Assembly (NCBI RefSeq): GCF_003399645.1
Contig: NZ_NBXD01000026.1
Location: 59,965-123,964 of the forward strand
Direction: 5' to 3'
DNA: 64,000 nt
Origin: Subtercola boreus
GTDB taxonomy: Bacteria > Actinomycetota > Actinomycetes > Actinomycetales > Microbacteriaceae
Position 1 is the first letter of the stretch, and the number at the start of each line of letters is the position of its first letter. Shown piece after piece: positions 35,287-43,336 of this stretch. The position numbers were made by a program, and so were the translations under genes. Below the pieces are notes generated by a model. The model saw nothing but the letters and a program-made list of their open reading frames with translations. It ran no database searches and had not been told where the DNA came from.

Positions 35287-35904
35287 ATGCCATCGGATGC
35301 CGCGAGCCAGGTCACGCCGGTTCGTCGCGGTCGGCGACCGGGTACGAACGACACCCGGGCGACGATCCTCGATGCGGCGCGGTCGCGATTCGCGGAAGAC
35401 GGTTACTCCGCAGCGACCATCCGGCGCATCGCGTCGGATGCCGGGGTCGACTCGGCACTGGTGATGCGCTTCTACCGCTCGAAAGGCGACCTGTTCGCGG
35501 CGGCGATGTCTGTGCCGCCCGAAGCGCTGCAGAGGCTCTCCGATGCTTTCGACGGGCCGACCGAGACGATCGGTGAGCGAGTCACCCGCGCCTACCTCAC
35601 CCTCTGGGAGAGCGACCCGATCGAGTTCGAACCGTTGTTGGCGATGTTCCGCTCGGCGGTGAACCACGAGCAGGCCGCAGCCGAGTTGCGCGAATTCCTG
35701 CAGGCCCGTTTTCTCGAGGGGATCGTGCCTCGTCTCGAGAACCGCCCGGACGCGGCGCTCCGCGTCAGCACCGTCTCATCAATGCTGCTCGGAGTCGTCG
35801 TCGGCCGACGCATCGTGCGGGTCAAGCCTGTCGTCGACGAAGACCTCGACACTCTCGTGAAGCTGGTGTCGCCCGCCGTTCAGACGATCCTGACGGCGCC
35901 CTGA
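35287..35904 (+). CDS. TetR-family regulator 1 of the catabolic cluster
   Basis: A 205-residue regulator. The DNA-binding domain at about 24-68 has Y-S-A-A-T-I-R-R-I-A-S-D-A-G-V-D-S-A-L-V-M-R-F-Y. The C-terminal effector domain has G-E-R-V-T-R-A-[YF]-L and M-L-[LV]-G-V-V-V-G-R-R, which are also present in the regulator at 51343, so the two are paralogs. It likely controls the divergent transporter. Its 3' end overlaps the convergent crotonase gene by 25 bases. Confidence 0.9.
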   Translation: MPSDAASQVTPVRRGRRPGTNDTRATILDAARSRFAEDGYSAATIRRIASDAGVDSALVMRFYRSKGDLFAAAMSVPPEALQRLSDAFDGPTETIGERVTRAYLTLWESDPIEFEPLLAMFRSAVNHEQAAAELREFLQARFLEGIVPRLENRPDAALRVSTVSSMLLGVVVGRRIVRVKPVVDEDLDTLVKLVSPAVQTILTAP

Positions 35905-36704
35905 CCCGTCGGCTGCCACATGAAGTGTGGGCTCTCCCGCGCCAGGAAGGCGGCCACTCCCACCGCCATGTCGGGACCCTCTGCCATGGCTGCCCACGCG
36001 GCATCCCATTCCAGGTCGACGTGCGGGCCGCGGTCGCCCGCGCCGTCGACCAGCCGTTTGAGGGTGTGAGTGGAGAACTGCGAGCGACTCTGGATGACGT
36101 CGACCAACGACGTCACGCGCTGGTCGAACGCGCTGTCGGCGACCACTTCGGCCACGAGCCCGAGCTGGGCGGCGCGGGTGGCGCCGAACGGTTCTGCGGC
36201 GAAGAGGATGAGCTTCGCCGTCGCAGGCCCGATCAGCCGCACGAGGCGCTCGATCCCGGCCCGCGGATAGATCACGCCGAGCTTCGCTGGGGTGATCGCG
36301 AACACCGACCGCTCGCTGGCGATGATGAAGTCGCAGGCAGACGCGAGCTGCCAGCCGCCGCCCATGCAGGCGCCGTCGACGAGCGCAATGGTCGGCTTCG
36401 CCACGGCAGCGATAGCTGCGTCGGCCCTGCTGAGCTGGTCGATACGCGTGCCGTCGGCCTGCGCATCCATCAGAACCGACGGCAGGTCCCGGATGCTCGC
36501 GCCGGCGCTGAACGTCTCCCCGGCGCCGCGAAGGGTGACCACCGAGACCGACGGGTCTGCATCGAGCTGTGGCATCAGCTCCTGTAACTGCAGGCACATG
36601 GTGCGGGTGAGTGCGTTGCGGTGAGCCGGATCGTCGATCACGACTGCGGCGACCCCGCCCTCACTACTGACGCTGATGCGGCCTTCCCTCGTCGACGGGG
36701 TCAT
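35880..36704 (-). CDS. Enoyl-CoA hydratase/isomerase (crotonase) family protein
   Basis: A 274-residue crotonase-fold enzyme. The oxyanion-hole segments F-S-A-G-A-S-I-R-D-L and G-A-C-M-G-G-G-W-Q-L-A-S-A-C-D are intact. In the segment that normally reads P-E-x-x-x-G-x-x-P-x-x-G-G-T, this protein has P-A-K-L-G-V-I-Y-P-R-A-G-I, so the first catalytic Glu is Ala. It may therefore be an isomerase, a beta-diketone hydrolase-like or another crotonase variant. ATG 36704 overlaps the stop of the CoA-transferase gene. Confidence 0.85.
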   Translation of the reverse strand: MTPSTREGRISVSSEGGVAAVVIDDPAHRNALTRTMCLQLQELMPQLDADPSVSVVTLRGAGETFSAGASIRDLPSVLMDAQADGTRIDQLSRADAAIAAVAKPTIALVDGACMGGGWQLASACDFIIASERSVFAITPAKLGVIYPRAGIERLVRLIGPATAKLILFAAEPFGATRAAQLGLVAEVVADSAFDQRVTSLVDVIQSRSQFSTHTLKRLVDGAGDRGPHVDLEWDAAWAAMAEGPDMAVGVAAFLARESPHFMWQPTGQGAVRIV

Positions 36705-37924
36705 CGCGCTCCGATCGTTGTCTCTTCGTGGATCGTCACACGGCCTTCGGTAGCGAGCCGTGCTATCTCCTCGCCAGAGTAGCCGTACTCGCCAAGCACG
36801 TCGGCCGTGTGTTCTCCGAGCAGCGGAGGCACGGAGGCGATCCCGCTCGCCTGGCCGTCGAAGCTCAACGGGCCACGAACGAGCGGCAGCGCGGTGCCGT
36901 CCCGCCGCTCGGTCTGCACGACGAGCCCGAGCGCTTCGACCTGCGCTGAACCGAACGCCTGGGTGTAGTCGAAGAGGGGCCCGCACGGGATACCGGCGCG
37001 GGCGAGCAGCCTGGCCCACTCATCGGCCGACCGCCCGGCCAGAGCGCCTTCGACAAGGGCCATGAGGTGGTCCCGGTGCACGGATCGATCCGCTCCTGTG
37101 ACGAACCGGGCATCCTCTGGCGCTGCCGGCAGGCCGATGATTCCACAGAAGGCGAGCCACTGCTTCTGGGTGCCGACCGCGATGTTCAGCGGTTCGGTCG
37201 CCGTGCGGAAGGTTCCGTAGGGCGCGATGGTCGGATGGTTGTTGCCCTGAGCCGCGGGTGCGATGCCGAGGCTCAACGCGCGCTGGCCCTGGAACACCGA
37301 GAGATTGAGCGCGGTCTCGAGCAGGGAGGTGCTGACTGTCGAGACAGGATGCCCGCTGCCGCGGCCGACCAGCGCAGCCACGATCCCGAGGGCGCAGACC
37401 ATTCCGGAGGTGATGTCGACGATCGGCACCCCCACCCGGTAGTTCTGGTCTTTCTCGCCGGTGACCGACATCAGGCCGGACATGCCCTGGATGACCTGGT
37501 CGAGACCGGCATCGTTCTTCAGCGGCCCAGCGGTGCCGAATCCGGTCACCGATCCGACGACGAGTTCGGGGTTGAGCTCTTTTAAATGCTCGGCAGTGAG
37601 TCCGAGCTTCTCCAGGGTGCCGAGTTTGAAGTTCTCGACCAGAACGTCAGCACCCGCGATCAGGCGGTCGAGGATGTCGCGGCCCTCGGCGGAGTAGAAG
37701 TCGATGCACACAGAGCGTTTGCTGCGGTTCAGGGAATCGAAGTACAGGCTGTGGTCGTTCTCGAACGGCGGCCACTGCCGGGAGGTGTCGCCACCGTTCA
37801 GGCTCTCCACTTTGATGATGCTGGCTCCGAGATCGGCGAGCAGCGCGGTGCAGTAAGGCCCGGCAAGAGCCCGGCTGAGGTCGAGGACACGTATGCCAGT
37901 GAGTGGCCCGCCAGCGGTCGTCAT
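36701..37924 (-). CDS. CaiB/BaiF (family III) CoA-transferase
   Basis: A 407-residue CoA-transferase. It opens with G-I-R-V-L-D-L-S-R-A-L-A-G-P-Y-C-T-A-L-L-A-D-L-G-A, and the catalytic Asp is expected at G-L-D-Q-V-I-Q-G near residue 150. Such enzymes move CoA between organic acids and activate a substrate or intermediate. It is overlapped by 4 bases at each end by its neighbours (flavin reductase and crotonase), so three genes are translationally coupled. Confidence 0.92.
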   Translation of the reverse strand: MTTAGGPLTGIRVLDLSRALAGPYCTALLADLGASIIKVESLNGGDTSRQWPPFENDHSLYFDSLNRSKRSVCIDFYSAEGRDILDRLIAGADVLVENFKLGTLEKLGLTAEHLKELNPELVVGSVTGFGTAGPLKNDAGLDQVIQGMSGLMSVTGEKDQNYRVGVPIVDITSGMVCALGIVAALVGRGSGHPVSTVSTSLLETALNLSVFQGQRALSLGIAPAAQGNNHPTIAPYGTFRTATEPLNIAVGTQKQWLAFCGIIGLPAAPEDARFVTGADRSVHRDHLMALVEGALAGRSADEWARLLARAGIPCGPLFDYTQAFGSAQVEALGLVVQTERRDGTALPLVRGPLSFDGQASGIASVPPLLGEHTADVLGEYGYSGEEIARLATEGRVTIHEETTIGAR

Positions 37925-39084
37925 CGCCGGGATCCGGCAACGGCCCCGGCGGCTGACGCGACGTTTCGCAGCTCTGCGATGAACGCTTCGACCTGTTCGG
38001 CGTCGAGCCCGGCGGGTAGTCCGGTCATCCGGAGTGCCATCGGCGGCTGCGCGGCGCCGACGGGAATCCGCACGACGATGGATGCAAGGTCGTAGCGCAC
38101 CCCGGGCACGAGCTCGGGAGCGAACGCATCGGCGAGGTCGGACGTCAACTGCCGCACGACACGGTCCTGGCGGGGAAGCCCGCCGGAGAGCTCGAACTCC
38201 CGCAGCACCTCGGTGTGGCGGAGAACGGCCTCCGGGTCGGCCGTCAGCATCGAGAATCCACTCAGCTGTACTTTGCCGAGCAGGGCTCTGTTGACAGCGC
38301 GTCGTTCGTCGCTTCGGTCCGGTGCCCGGCCGAGCCAGACGTCGACCTCCTGCTCGGGCGAGTCGGCGAGAAAGATCGCCCCGAAGGGCGGGATGAGCGG
38401 CTGGCGATGACCGAGCGGTGCCGGTTCGGCCAGTTCGCCGTCGTTGGCGGCCAGTACCTGCACGGCATCCCAGCCAATGCGGGCGACGATGCTGCAGTTG
38501 ACGCCATTGTCGCGGCTGAGACGTTCCACCTTGTCCCGCACGGTCTCGGCGATCTGGGCCGCCTCAATCAGCTCCGGGCTCGGCGCCGCCACGAACGACC
38601 CCAGCGAGAATCGGCCATAGCCGCCCTGGAAGTACAGCAGCGGCAGAGCCTGTCGCGCGGTGGCGAAATGTTCCACCCTGCCGAGCACGATGAAGTGGTC
38701 GCCGGCTTCGCGGATGTCGTCGAACGTGCACTCGATCCACGAGACCGCCTCCTCGAGGATGGGCGATCCGAGCGGTGCCCGGCGCCAGAAGACCCCGTCG
38801 AACTTGCCCTCTTTGCGGGTCGCCAGCTGCCTGCAGAGAGGCTCCTGATCAGACGCGAGAACGTTGACGCAGAACGCGTCGGCCGTTCGCAACTCAGCGA
38901 AACTGTTCGACGTGTTCATCGGGAAGAAGGCGATGAGTGGCGGGTCGAGCGAGACAGAGGAGAACGTGCCGACCACCATACCGACGGGGTTCCCGCCCGC
39001 GAGCGTGGCTGTGACAACAGCGACGCCGGTCGGATAGTTTCCCAGGGTCTCGCGGAACAGTGCCTGATCGATCGTCGTTGACAT
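37921..39084 (-). CDS. Flavin reductase fused to an IclR-effector-like domain
   Basis: A 387-residue two-domain protein. Residues 1-165 are an HpaC/HsaB-type flavin reductase: F-R-x-T-L-G-N-Y-P-T-G-V-A-V-V-T-A, S-V-S-L-D-P-P-L, G-K-F-x-G-V. It would make reduced flavin for the acyl-CoA-dehydrogenase-fold monooxygenases at 47978 and 52821. Residues about 175-380 resemble the IclR ligand-binding domain: V-Q-V-L-A, P-L-G-H-R-Q-P-L-I-P-P-F-G-A-I-F-L-A, but no helix-turn-helix is present. The added domain may sense an aromatic ligand and tune activity (inferred). First gene of a three-gene minus operon. Confidence 0.88.
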   Translation of the reverse strand: MSTTIDQALFRETLGNYPTGVAVVTATLAGGNPVGMVVGTFSSVSLDPPLIAFFPMNTSNSFAELRTADAFCVNVLASDQEPLCRQLATRKEGKFDGVFWRRAPLGSPILEEAVSWIECTFDDIREAGDHFIVLGRVEHFATARQALPLLYFQGGYGRFSLGSFVAAPSPELIEAAQIAETVRDKVERLSRDNGVNCSIVARIGWDAVQVLAANDGELAEPAPLGHRQPLIPPFGAIFLADSPEQEVDVWLGRAPDRSDERRAVNRALLGKVQLSGFSMLTADPEAVLRHTEVLREFELSGGLPRQDRVVRQLTSDLADAFAPELVPGVRYDLASIVVRIPVGAAQPPMALRMTGLPAGLDAEQVEAFIAELRNVASAAGAVAGSRR

Positions 39085-39133
39085 GGCTTCTCTTTTCGTT
39101 CGAGTGCATCCAATCAGCCGGGCGTAAACATGT

Positions 39134-39142
39134 CAACCATTG
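39134..39142. promoter_or_regulatory. Candidate GntR operator, site 1 (CAACCATTG)
   Basis: Lies between the divergent flavin reductase and NTF2-like genes. The same CAACC[AG]TTG pattern recurs at 43315 and 44611. TGTCAAC/GTTGACA arms (39131-39137 and 39163-39169) also flank this region. Confidence 0.45.
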
Positions 39143-39270
39143 CTATGTTTTAGTTCGTCGATGTTGACAGCACGAGGAGCGGCGACCACAATCAAACCTA
39201 CGAACGGTTTGGGCCTTTCTACGCCGCCGACGCAGCATCCATTCGACGCTCTCAAAGACGAGGTACACTC

Positions 39271-39795
39271 ATGACCGCACAAGACAAAGCCGAGATCATC
39301 GAGATCCTGAACATGTACGCGTTCGCTCTCGACACCCACCAGTGGGATCTCTTCGACCGTGTGTTCACCGACGATGTGGTCGCTGTCTTCGGCCCCGCCG
39401 GTGCCGGCTGGAACGGCCTCGACGTGTTCAAGGCTTCGTTCGCTGAGTTCCACGACCGGCTCGACAGCCACCAGCACACCATGATGGGTCACCTCGTCGA
39501 GGTCGACGGCGACACTGCCCACGCCTTCAGCTACGGCAACTGGCTGCTCGTCCGCAACGACGCCGAGGGCGGCCCGACCTGGACCGGCACGGGCTGGTAC
39601 GACGACGAGGTCGTTCGCACCGAAGCCGGTTGGCGCATCAAGCGCCGCGTGTGCCGCCTGCAGGGCTGGAGCGGCAACCCACTGGTGCCCGAACCGCACA
39701 ACGAGCACAATCCCGACATGAACGTCAAGGTGCTGCACACCTTCGCCGAAGCGGGCGACATCGGCTTTCTGAACGCGCTCACGGTCACGAAGTAG
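39271..39795 (+). CDS. SnoaL/NTF2-like protein 1
   Basis: A 174-residue protein with the cone-shaped SnoaL-like fold: a helical N-terminus (I-I-E-I-L-N-M-Y-A-F-A-L-D), W-D-L-F-D-R-V-F-T-D-D-V and the C-terminal W-R-I-K-R-R-V-C strand. Members are isomerases, dehydratases or small subunits that bind hydrophobic substrates. It starts a four-gene plus operon with the flavin monooxygenase, cupin and FAH-type hydrolase and is related in fold to the 52273 protein. The reaction is unknown. Confidence 0.8.
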   Translation: MTAQDKAEIIEILNMYAFALDTHQWDLFDRVFTDDVVAVFGPAGAGWNGLDVFKASFAEFHDRLDSHQHTMMGHLVEVDGDTAHAFSYGNWLLVRNDAEGGPTWTGTGWYDDEVVRTEAGWRIKRRVCRLQGWSGNPLVPEPHNEHNPDMNVKVLHTFAEAGDIGFLNALTVTK

Positions 39796-39801
39796 CACGG
39801 G

Positions 39802-41379
39802 ATGGTCGACTTCCTGGTCGTCGGAGCAGGGCCGGTCGGCCTGCTGACCGCCATCATGCTCGGCCGAGACGGCTGGCGGGTCACCGTCGTCGAACGGTGG
39901 CCTGCCCGGTATCCGTTGCCGCGTGCCTGCACCATCGACCACGAGGCTCTGCGCATCCTCCAGTCCGCCGGAGTCATGGCAGACCACGCCGACCTGTTCG
40001 AACCCTCTCACGGTGAACGCGGCGGGTATCAGATCCGAAGCGGTGACGGTGAGCTCCTTCGCGCGATCAACTGGAACCGGGCCGCCGAGTCGGGCTGGGC
40101 GAACACGAACGGCTTTTACCAGCCCGACCTCGAAGCCGTTCTCGAAACGATGGCAGGGAGCATCCCGACCGTCGAGGTTCGCCGTGGCTGGTCGGTGGCC
40201 GATATCACCCAAGACGAAGACGACGTCGCCCTGACCGTGCACCGCACCGGCGACCCGCAGGAGCGCCAGACGCTCACCGCACGCTGGCTGATCGGCGCAG
40301 ACGGCGCGAACAGTGCCGTTCGCGAACTGGTCGGTGTCGACAGCGTCGACGCCGGATTCGAGGCCGACTGGCTGGTCGTCGACTACGAACCGCTCGACGA
40401 CCGCGAATGGCCTGCCTTCGTGACCCAGTACTGCGACCCCGCCCAGCCGGCGACCGCTGTGAACAGCGGCCCCGGACGGCGTCGCTTCGAATTCATGCGA
40501 CGGGCGGAGACGTCCGTCGAAGATCTCGCGCGCGCCGAGACCGCGTGGTTGCTGATGGCCCCATTCGGCGTGACGCCCGAGAACGCCACTCTCGAACGCC
40601 ATGCGGTGTACACCTTCCGCGGACGCTGGGCGAACGAATGGCGGCGGGGGCGCGTGCTGCTGGCCGGGGATTCCGCCCATCTCATGCCGCCCTTCCTCGG
40701 CCAGGGGCTCTGTTCGGGCCTCCGCGACGCCAGCGCGCTGGCGTGGCGGCTCTCCCTCGTCGAGGCCGGCCGGGCCGGAACCGGGCTGCTCGATTCCTAC
40801 GTCAGTGAACGCTCGAGCCACGTTCGGGAGATCGTCGAGGCGGCTGTCGCAATCGGCGAGCTGGTCTGCGAACTCGACCCCGACCGGGCGGCCGAGCGCG
40901 ATTCCGCGATGAAGGCGGAACGGGCCGACCCTGACGCCGTCTTCGTCGAACCGCCGCATCCGCGACTCGGTGAACCGTCGCTGACTATGCCGGGTGACAC
41001 CGCCGCCGGCCGTCTCTCTGTGCAGGGCCGTATTGAAGAAGATGGCATCACCGGCCTGTTCGACGACCTGCGCGGTGGCGGCTGGCAGCTCATCCTTCTC
41101 GCCGACGAAGCGCCGCTCACGGTGCCCAGCGAGCTTGCCCGGTGGTTCGAGAGCATCGGCGGCACGATCACTGAGGTGGCGGCGAACGGGCAGGTTCGCG
41201 ACGTCGACGGAACGTACCGTGCCTGGTTCGCCGCGCACCGATGCGGAGCGGTGCTGTCGCGGCCCGACTTCTATGTCTTCGGCACCGACTCCAGTAACAA
41301 TCCGGCCCGCCTTCTGCGCGAACTGCAACAGAGCCTCCTCACCACATTCCTCCCTGTAAGAGAAAGAGCACTCTCATGA
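39802..41379 (+). CDS. Class A FAD monooxygenase (MhpA-like aromatic hydroxylase)
   Basis: A 525-residue flavoprotein. FAD-binding G-A-G-P-V-G-L-L-T-A is at 7-16, the D-G motif I-G-A-D-G-A-N-S-A-V-R is near 163, and G-D-S-A-H-L-M-P-P-F-L-G-Q-G near 290 is typical of MhpA/PheA-type phenol hydroxylases. A C-terminal thioredoxin-like domain follows. The enzyme hydroxylates phenolic rings using NAD(P)H and needs no separate reductase. Similarity is general, so the substrate need not be 3-hydroxyphenylpropionate. The start lies 6 bases after the SnoaL-like gene's stop. Confidence 0.9.
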   Translation: MVDFLVVGAGPVGLLTAIMLGRDGWRVTVVERWPARYPLPRACTIDHEALRILQSAGVMADHADLFEPSHGERGGYQIRSGDGELLRAINWNRAAESGWANTNGFYQPDLEAVLETMAGSIPTVEVRRGWSVADITQDEDDVALTVHRTGDPQERQTLTARWLIGADGANSAVRELVGVDSVDAGFEADWLVVDYEPLDDREWPAFVTQYCDPAQPATAVNSGPGRRRFEFMRRAETSVEDLARAETAWLLMAPFGVTPENATLERHAVYTFRGRWANEWRRGRVLLAGDSAHLMPPFLGQGLCSGLRDASALAWRLSLVEAGRAGTGLLDSYVSERSSHVREIVEAAVAIGELVCELDPDRAAERDSAMKAERADPDAVFVEPPHPRLGEPSLTMPGDTAAGRLSVQGRIEEDGITGLFDDLRGGGWQLILLADEAPLTVPSELARWFESIGGTITEVAANGQVRDVDGTYRAWFAAHRCGAVLSRPDFYVFGTDSSNNPARLLRELQQSLLTTFLPVRERALS

Positions 41380-41717
41380 CGATGCGTGTCACACGCCTGG
41401 CCGATGCCGAACCGTTCGCCCCTGTCGGTCACGAGGGCGTCGGCCCGGTGCGCCTGCAGGGCGGATCGACCACCCCCACGACGGACTTCACCGTCGCGCT
41501 CTCGCACTACCTCCCCGGTGGGAAGGCCGAGCTCGCCCCCCAGGAGTTCGAGACGGTGTACGTCGTTCTCTCGGGCGAACTCGTGATGGAGAGCGACGGT
41601 GATGAGCAGGCCGTCGGCCCGCACGACTCCGTGCACTTCACTCCCGGCACGATGCGCACGGTCGTGAACCGAACCCACCTCCCGGCCAGCATGATCGTCA
41701 TCAGGGCGGTGGCCTGA
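41376..41717 (+). CDS. Small cupin-domain protein
   Basis: A 113-residue single-cupin beta-barrel. The two motifs are recognisable (L-P-G-G-K-A-E-L-x-P-x-E-x-E-T-V-Y-V-V-L-S-G and G-P-H-D-S-V-H-F-T-P-G-x-M), although the first-motif metal His pair is replaced and only part of the usual metal set (Glu, His) is evident. It may be an isomerase, a dioxygenase-like enzyme or a binding protein. It overlaps the flavin monooxygenase by 4 bases and the FAH-type gene by 1, so all are co-translated. Confidence 0.82.
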   Translation: MTMRVTRLADAEPFAPVGHEGVGPVRLQGGSTTPTTDFTVALSHYLPGGKAELAPQEFETVYVVLSGELVMESDGDEQAVGPHDSVHFTPGTMRTVVNRTHLPASMIVIRAVA

Positions 41718-42601
41718 TGCGCCTCGTCGGCGCGAGGACCGCAGGCGGTGAGGTGCTCGTCTGTGCGCTGAGCGACGACGGGTCGGAGGTCGCCGTGTAC
41801 GCCGAAGTCAGCACATTCTGGGCCCGCCCCGAGTCACAGCTCGCCAACCGGCCGTCGGGTGGCGTTTTGGCGGTCGATTCGATCGAACTCGTTCCCCCCG
41901 TGGTGGGCGACGCACGGGTTCTCTGCATCGGCCTGAACTACCAGGACCACGTGAACGAAGGGTCGTTCAGGAACGAGTCGCTCCCCGAGGTGCCGACGCT
42001 GTTCGCCCGCTGGCCCCAGTCGCTGTCTGTCGATGGCAGTGGGATACCCGTCCCCTCCGGCGAAGACGGGCTCGACTGGGAGGGTGAAGTCGTCGCATGG
42101 ATAGGGCGCACGCTCGTCGACGCGACCCCCGAGGAGGCTCTCGCGGCGGTCATCGGCTACTCCACATTCAACGACGTCACCTCGAGGCGGGCGCAGAAGC
42201 AGACGTCGCAGTGGATCATGGGCAAGAACGGCGACCGCTCCGGCCCACTCGGGCCAATGGTGCCGGCTGCGGAGGTCGGTGATCTGCGCGACGGTCTCCG
42301 TGTGGAGACCCGGGTCAACGGCCGGGTCGCCCAGCACGGAAACACGGCGCAGATGATCTATGGCGTCGGCGACACACTCGCACACATCTCAAGGAGCTTC
42401 ACGCTGAACCCCGGCGACCTCCTGGCTACAGGAACACCGTCGGGTGTCGGCTACAGCCGCACTCCCCCGTGGCTGCTGCAGCCCGGCGACATCGTCGAAG
42501 TGGAGATCGAGAGGCTCGGCCTGCTCACGAATCACATTGTCGGAAACGACGAGCGACACCGTGCTGCCGCCCGCGCGGGCATCTCGGCCGCTATTCGGTG
42601 A
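41717..42601 (+). CDS. Fumarylacetoacetate hydrolase-family protein
   Basis: A 294-residue enzyme of the FAH superfamily. The C-terminal catalytic domain has G-L-N-Y-Q-D-H-V-N-E, D-W-E-G-E-V-V-A-W-I-G (metal Glu residues) and Q-W-I-M-G-K-N-G-D, with L-A-T-G-T-P-S-G-V-G near the end. Family members cleave acylpyruvates or decarboxylate and hydrate ring-cleavage products, so this gene fits a late step of an aromatic pathway. It ends inside the 3' end of the convergent GntR gene (11-base overlap). Confidence 0.9.
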   Translation: MRLVGARTAGGEVLVCALSDDGSEVAVYAEVSTFWARPESQLANRPSGGVLAVDSIELVPPVVGDARVLCIGLNYQDHVNEGSFRNESLPEVPTLFARWPQSLSVDGSGIPVPSGEDGLDWEGEVVAWIGRTLVDATPEEALAAVIGYSTFNDVTSRRAQKQTSQWIMGKNGDRSGPLGPMVPAAEVGDLRDGLRVETRVNGRVAQHGNTAQMIYGVGDTLAHISRSFTLNPGDLLATGTPSGVGYSRTPPWLLQPGDIVEVEIERLGLLTNHIVGNDERHRAAARAGISAAIR

Positions 42602-43289
42602 TGAGCAGCCCGGCGTGGGCAGCAACGGCTCTCCGCGTGCGGGTCACATCGCCCGCGACGATGGCGTCGACGAGTTCGGTGTGGGTGTCGACTCGCACGT
42701 TCAGCCACTCGACCGCCGACTCGGGTGCGTCGTCGTGGGTGGCCGCGACGGCATGCTCCCGAACGAACCGGGTCATCGACAGGTAAAGGGCCGAGGCCGT
42801 CTGGTTCGGCGAGATCAGGGCGATCCGCTCGTGCAAGTCCCAGTTGGCGAGCAAAAACGGCGTCGTGCCCTTGGCGGCCGCCGCGGTGAGTTTGCCCAGC
42901 AGCTTCGTCATGTCGGAGATGTCAGCAGCAGTGCGATTCTCTGCGGCGTCGGTGTCGATGAGCACCTCGAGCGCCTCGCGAACGGCCACCGCCTCGGCAA
43001 CCGAGGCCGGAGCATCCGTCACCGCCAGGAGCGTGTGACGGATCTTGACCATAGGGCCGGCCGCGGTGGCGAACAGGCCGCCGCCACGACCCGGGCGGAT
43101 CTCGGCGAGCCCGCGGTCGGCGAGCAACCGGATTGCCTCTGCAACGGTTGACCGGGCGAAGCCCGACCTGGCGCGCAAGGAGTCGATGGTGCCGATCAGC
43201 TCGCCGGGCTTGAACTCCCGGTCGAGGATCTGCTGCTCGATCCGGCCGGCCAGCACGTTTGCCCGCGTGACGCCCACGAACGTATTCAT
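42591..43289 (-). CDS. GntR/FadR-type regulator of the catabolic cluster
   Basis: A 232-residue regulator. The N-terminal winged helix (S-G-F-A-R-S-T-V-A-E-A-I-R-L-L-A-D-R-G-L) is followed by an FCD effector domain with D and His metal residues (L-H-E-R-I-A-L, H-T-E-L-V-D-A-I, A-H). It probably represses the surrounding genes in the absence of an acid or CoA-type ligand. TAGAGT six bases before ATG 43289 marks a leaderless start, and CAACCGTTG at 43315 is a candidate own operator. Confidence 0.9.
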   Translation of the reverse strand: MNTFVGVTRANVLAGRIEQQILDREFKPGELIGTIDSLRARSGFARSTVAEAIRLLADRGLAEIRPGRGGGLFATAAGPMVKIRHTLLAVTDAPASVAEAVAVREALEVLIDTDAAENRTAADISDMTKLLGKLTAAAAKGTTPFLLANWDLHERIALISPNQTASALYLSMTRFVREHAVAATHDDAPESAVEWLNVRVDTHTELVDAIVAGDVTRTRRAVAAHAGLLITE

Positions 43290-43295
43290 GGCCTC

Positions 43296-43301
43296 ACTCT
43301 A
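43296..43301 (-). promoter_or_regulatory. -10 element of GntR gene (leaderless)
   Basis: TAGAGT on the minus strand, six bases before ATG 43289. Confidence 0.5.
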
Positions 43302-43314
43302 GCAAGAACCGTCA

Positions 43315-43323
43315 CAACCGTTG
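43315..43323. promoter_or_regulatory. Candidate GntR operator, site 2 (CAACCGTTG)
   Basis: A palindrome CAAC-c-GTTG that sits just upstream of the GntR -10, where binding would give autoregulation. Overlapping AACC-gtt-GGTT extends the symmetry. Confidence 0.45.
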
Positions 43324-43336
43324 GTTTGTTTCTGGG

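Noticed and set aside
39133..41328. Long minus-strand open frame opposite the MhpA-like gene
   Set aside because: It is the mirror of the plus-strand SnoaL and monooxygenase genes, Arg/Gly/Val-rich with no domain. High GC creates such frames.
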